Shown in pieces: positions 5,583 through 6,188 of a DNA stretch of 6,188 bases (position 1 is its first letter; each line of letters opens with the position of its first letter). The notes beneath the pieces were generated by a model that saw only the letters and a program-made list of their open reading frames with translations, was not told the DNA's origin and did not search any database. Origin of the DNA: Acidobacteriota bacterium (GTDB lineage: Bacteria > Acidobacteriota > Holophagae > Thermotomaculales > Thermotomaculaceae); assembly GCA_027067895.1 (NCBI GenBank), contig JAMOUY010000353.1, forward strand, positions 1 to 6,188. Reading direction: 5' to 3'. The translations under genes were made by a program, and so were the position numbers.

Positions 5583-6188
5583 TTAATTACACGTATAAAC
5601 ATTTCTAAGTTCACATGCAAACGAATAAACCCTCGGCACACCGGGCGCTCCGCCGTGTGTAGCCGCATAATTGCTCAATACGGCATTCCAGTTAACTTCC
5701 TGACTCCAAAAACCGCCTGAATTTGTATCAAGTTGATTGATTTTTTCCATTATATCCACGGTAACACCCTTTTCCTCGTGGGAAGTTGTGGTAACTATAA
5801 AAATCTTAACCGCTTTTGCTTCATACAAATCAGACAAATCACTTTCGTTTGCCGTCCAAGAATCAACTTGGTTGTCTCCATCGGTGTCTCTTCCAACCAT
5901 TACCTGCATGGAAAGAACATTGTTCATCAAAGGAATATTCTCACCTGTTGGAGTAAAAATTCTCAACACATTGTTGTTATCAACGTAAACCATGTTGTAA
6001 TCCCCCAAGTAAACTGCACTTGACGGATTAAAAGGCCTGCCAGTGCTTAAATTGTCTCCCCAGCCGGTGTCAAAATCCACTTTGGTTTGTGTTCCACTAT
6101 TTTGTCCCGTAGTAAGATTTGTGATTTTTACCACCTGATAAGTTTGGTTTGCACTGTCAAAAATAAGCAACAAATTATTTATATAATC
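5583..6188 (-). CDS. pilW: PilW-like minor pilin, C-terminal part
   Basis: The frame runs open to the right edge (first codons give DYINNLLLIFD), so the N-terminal prepilin leader and helix lie outside the window; the TTG at 6173 is not a start. About 201 residues remain. The PilW signature is visible in the order typical of the family: VYVDNNNVLRIFTPTGENI, then the 'nVlsmqVmvGrDtDGDnqvD' block (about 5862-5930), then LYEAKAVKIFIVTTTSHEEKG (PilW: vravrvxlllrs), and a C-terminal RVYSFACELRN, matching the family's final 'R..f..tv.LRN'. Two cysteines in the last ten residues (FACELRNVYTCN) could form a small disulfide loop. The DTDGDNQVD segment resembles an EF-hand or thrombospondin-type-3 calcium loop. 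PilW partners PilX and PilV in the minor-pilin priming complex; the adjacent pilX and pilY1 genes support the assignment. It is the most upstream gene visible in the operon. Confidence 0.8.
   Translation of the reverse strand, partial: DYINNLLLIFDSANQTYQVVKITNLTTGQNSGTQTKVDFDTGWGDNLSTGRPFNPSSAVYLGDYNMVYVDNNNVLRIFTPTGENIPLMNNVLSMQVMVGRDTDGDNQVDSWTANESDLSDLYEAKAVKIFIVTTTSHEEKGVTVDIMEKINQLDTNSGGFWSQEVNWNAVLSNYAATHGGAPGVPRVYSFACELRNVYTCN

Noticed and set aside
6171..6173. TTG as a start codon for the pilW-like gene
   Set aside because: The frame stays open to the window edge, and a PilW protein needs a prepilin leader and hydrophobic helix that are not present after this codon; it is an internal Leu.
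1..6188. CRISPR arrays, tRNAs, insertion sequences or phage attachment sites
   Set aside because: No spaced direct repeats, transposase frame, terminal inverted repeats or cloverleaf-like sequence was seen; nearly every base belongs to the five genes.

Overview
The window looks like chromosomal DNA from a Gram-negative, diderm bacterium with moderately low GC (about 40% by eye). The gene content is a type IV pilus minor-pilin/PilY1 cluster facing the end of a MEMO/AmmeMemoRadiSam-B-type gene. MEMO/AMMECR1-type genes are common in anaerobes and archaea. Together with the divergent PilY1, this suggests an anaerobic or deep-branching lineage such as a deltaproteobacterium in the broad sense, Deferribacterota, Nitrospirota or similar. 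No taxon can be fixed from the sequence alone. All five genes end in TAA, and the three gene starts visible here have purine-rich Shine-Dalgarno sites.

Layout. Positions 1-521 (+) hold the C-terminal part of a MEMO-family protein; its start lies left of the window. Positions 525-546 form a strong GC hairpin with A/T tracts on both sides, a shared terminator between convergent transcription units. From about 565 to the right edge everything is on the minus strand and tightly packed. In transcription order these are a PilW-like minor pilin (5' end off the window, ends 5583), a PilX-like minor pilin (5573-4848), a large PilY1-type tip adhesin with a von Willebrand A domain and a C-terminal propeller (4835-1239), and a FimT/GspH-like minor pilin (1254-565). 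Gaps are 9 and 12 bases and the last junction overlaps by 16 bases, so this is one operon whose promoter lies beyond position 6188. No stretch above 300 bases lacks a gene.

How the genes work together. In known type IVa pilus systems the minor pilins (FimT/FimU, PilV, PilW, PilX, PilE) and PilY1 form a complex that primes pilus assembly and sits at the tip. PilY1 acts there as an adhesin and surface sensor. The set here fits that role. PilX lacks the Glu5 of ordinary pilins, as expected for a GspK-like tip-most subunit, whereas the FimT-like pilin keeps Glu5.

The most unusual parts are in PilY1. A segment of about 190 residues is inserted in the VWA domain directly after the metal-binding DxSxS motif, and part of it reads like a P-domain (proprotein convertase-type) or other jelly-roll beta-sandwich. 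Aromatic-rich stretches and a cluster of cysteines lie near the metal site. The aspartate-rich calcium loop that precedes the 'VYxGDLxGxLWRFD' strand in classical PilY1 appears to be missing. I see no mobile element, CRISPR array, tRNA or rRNA.
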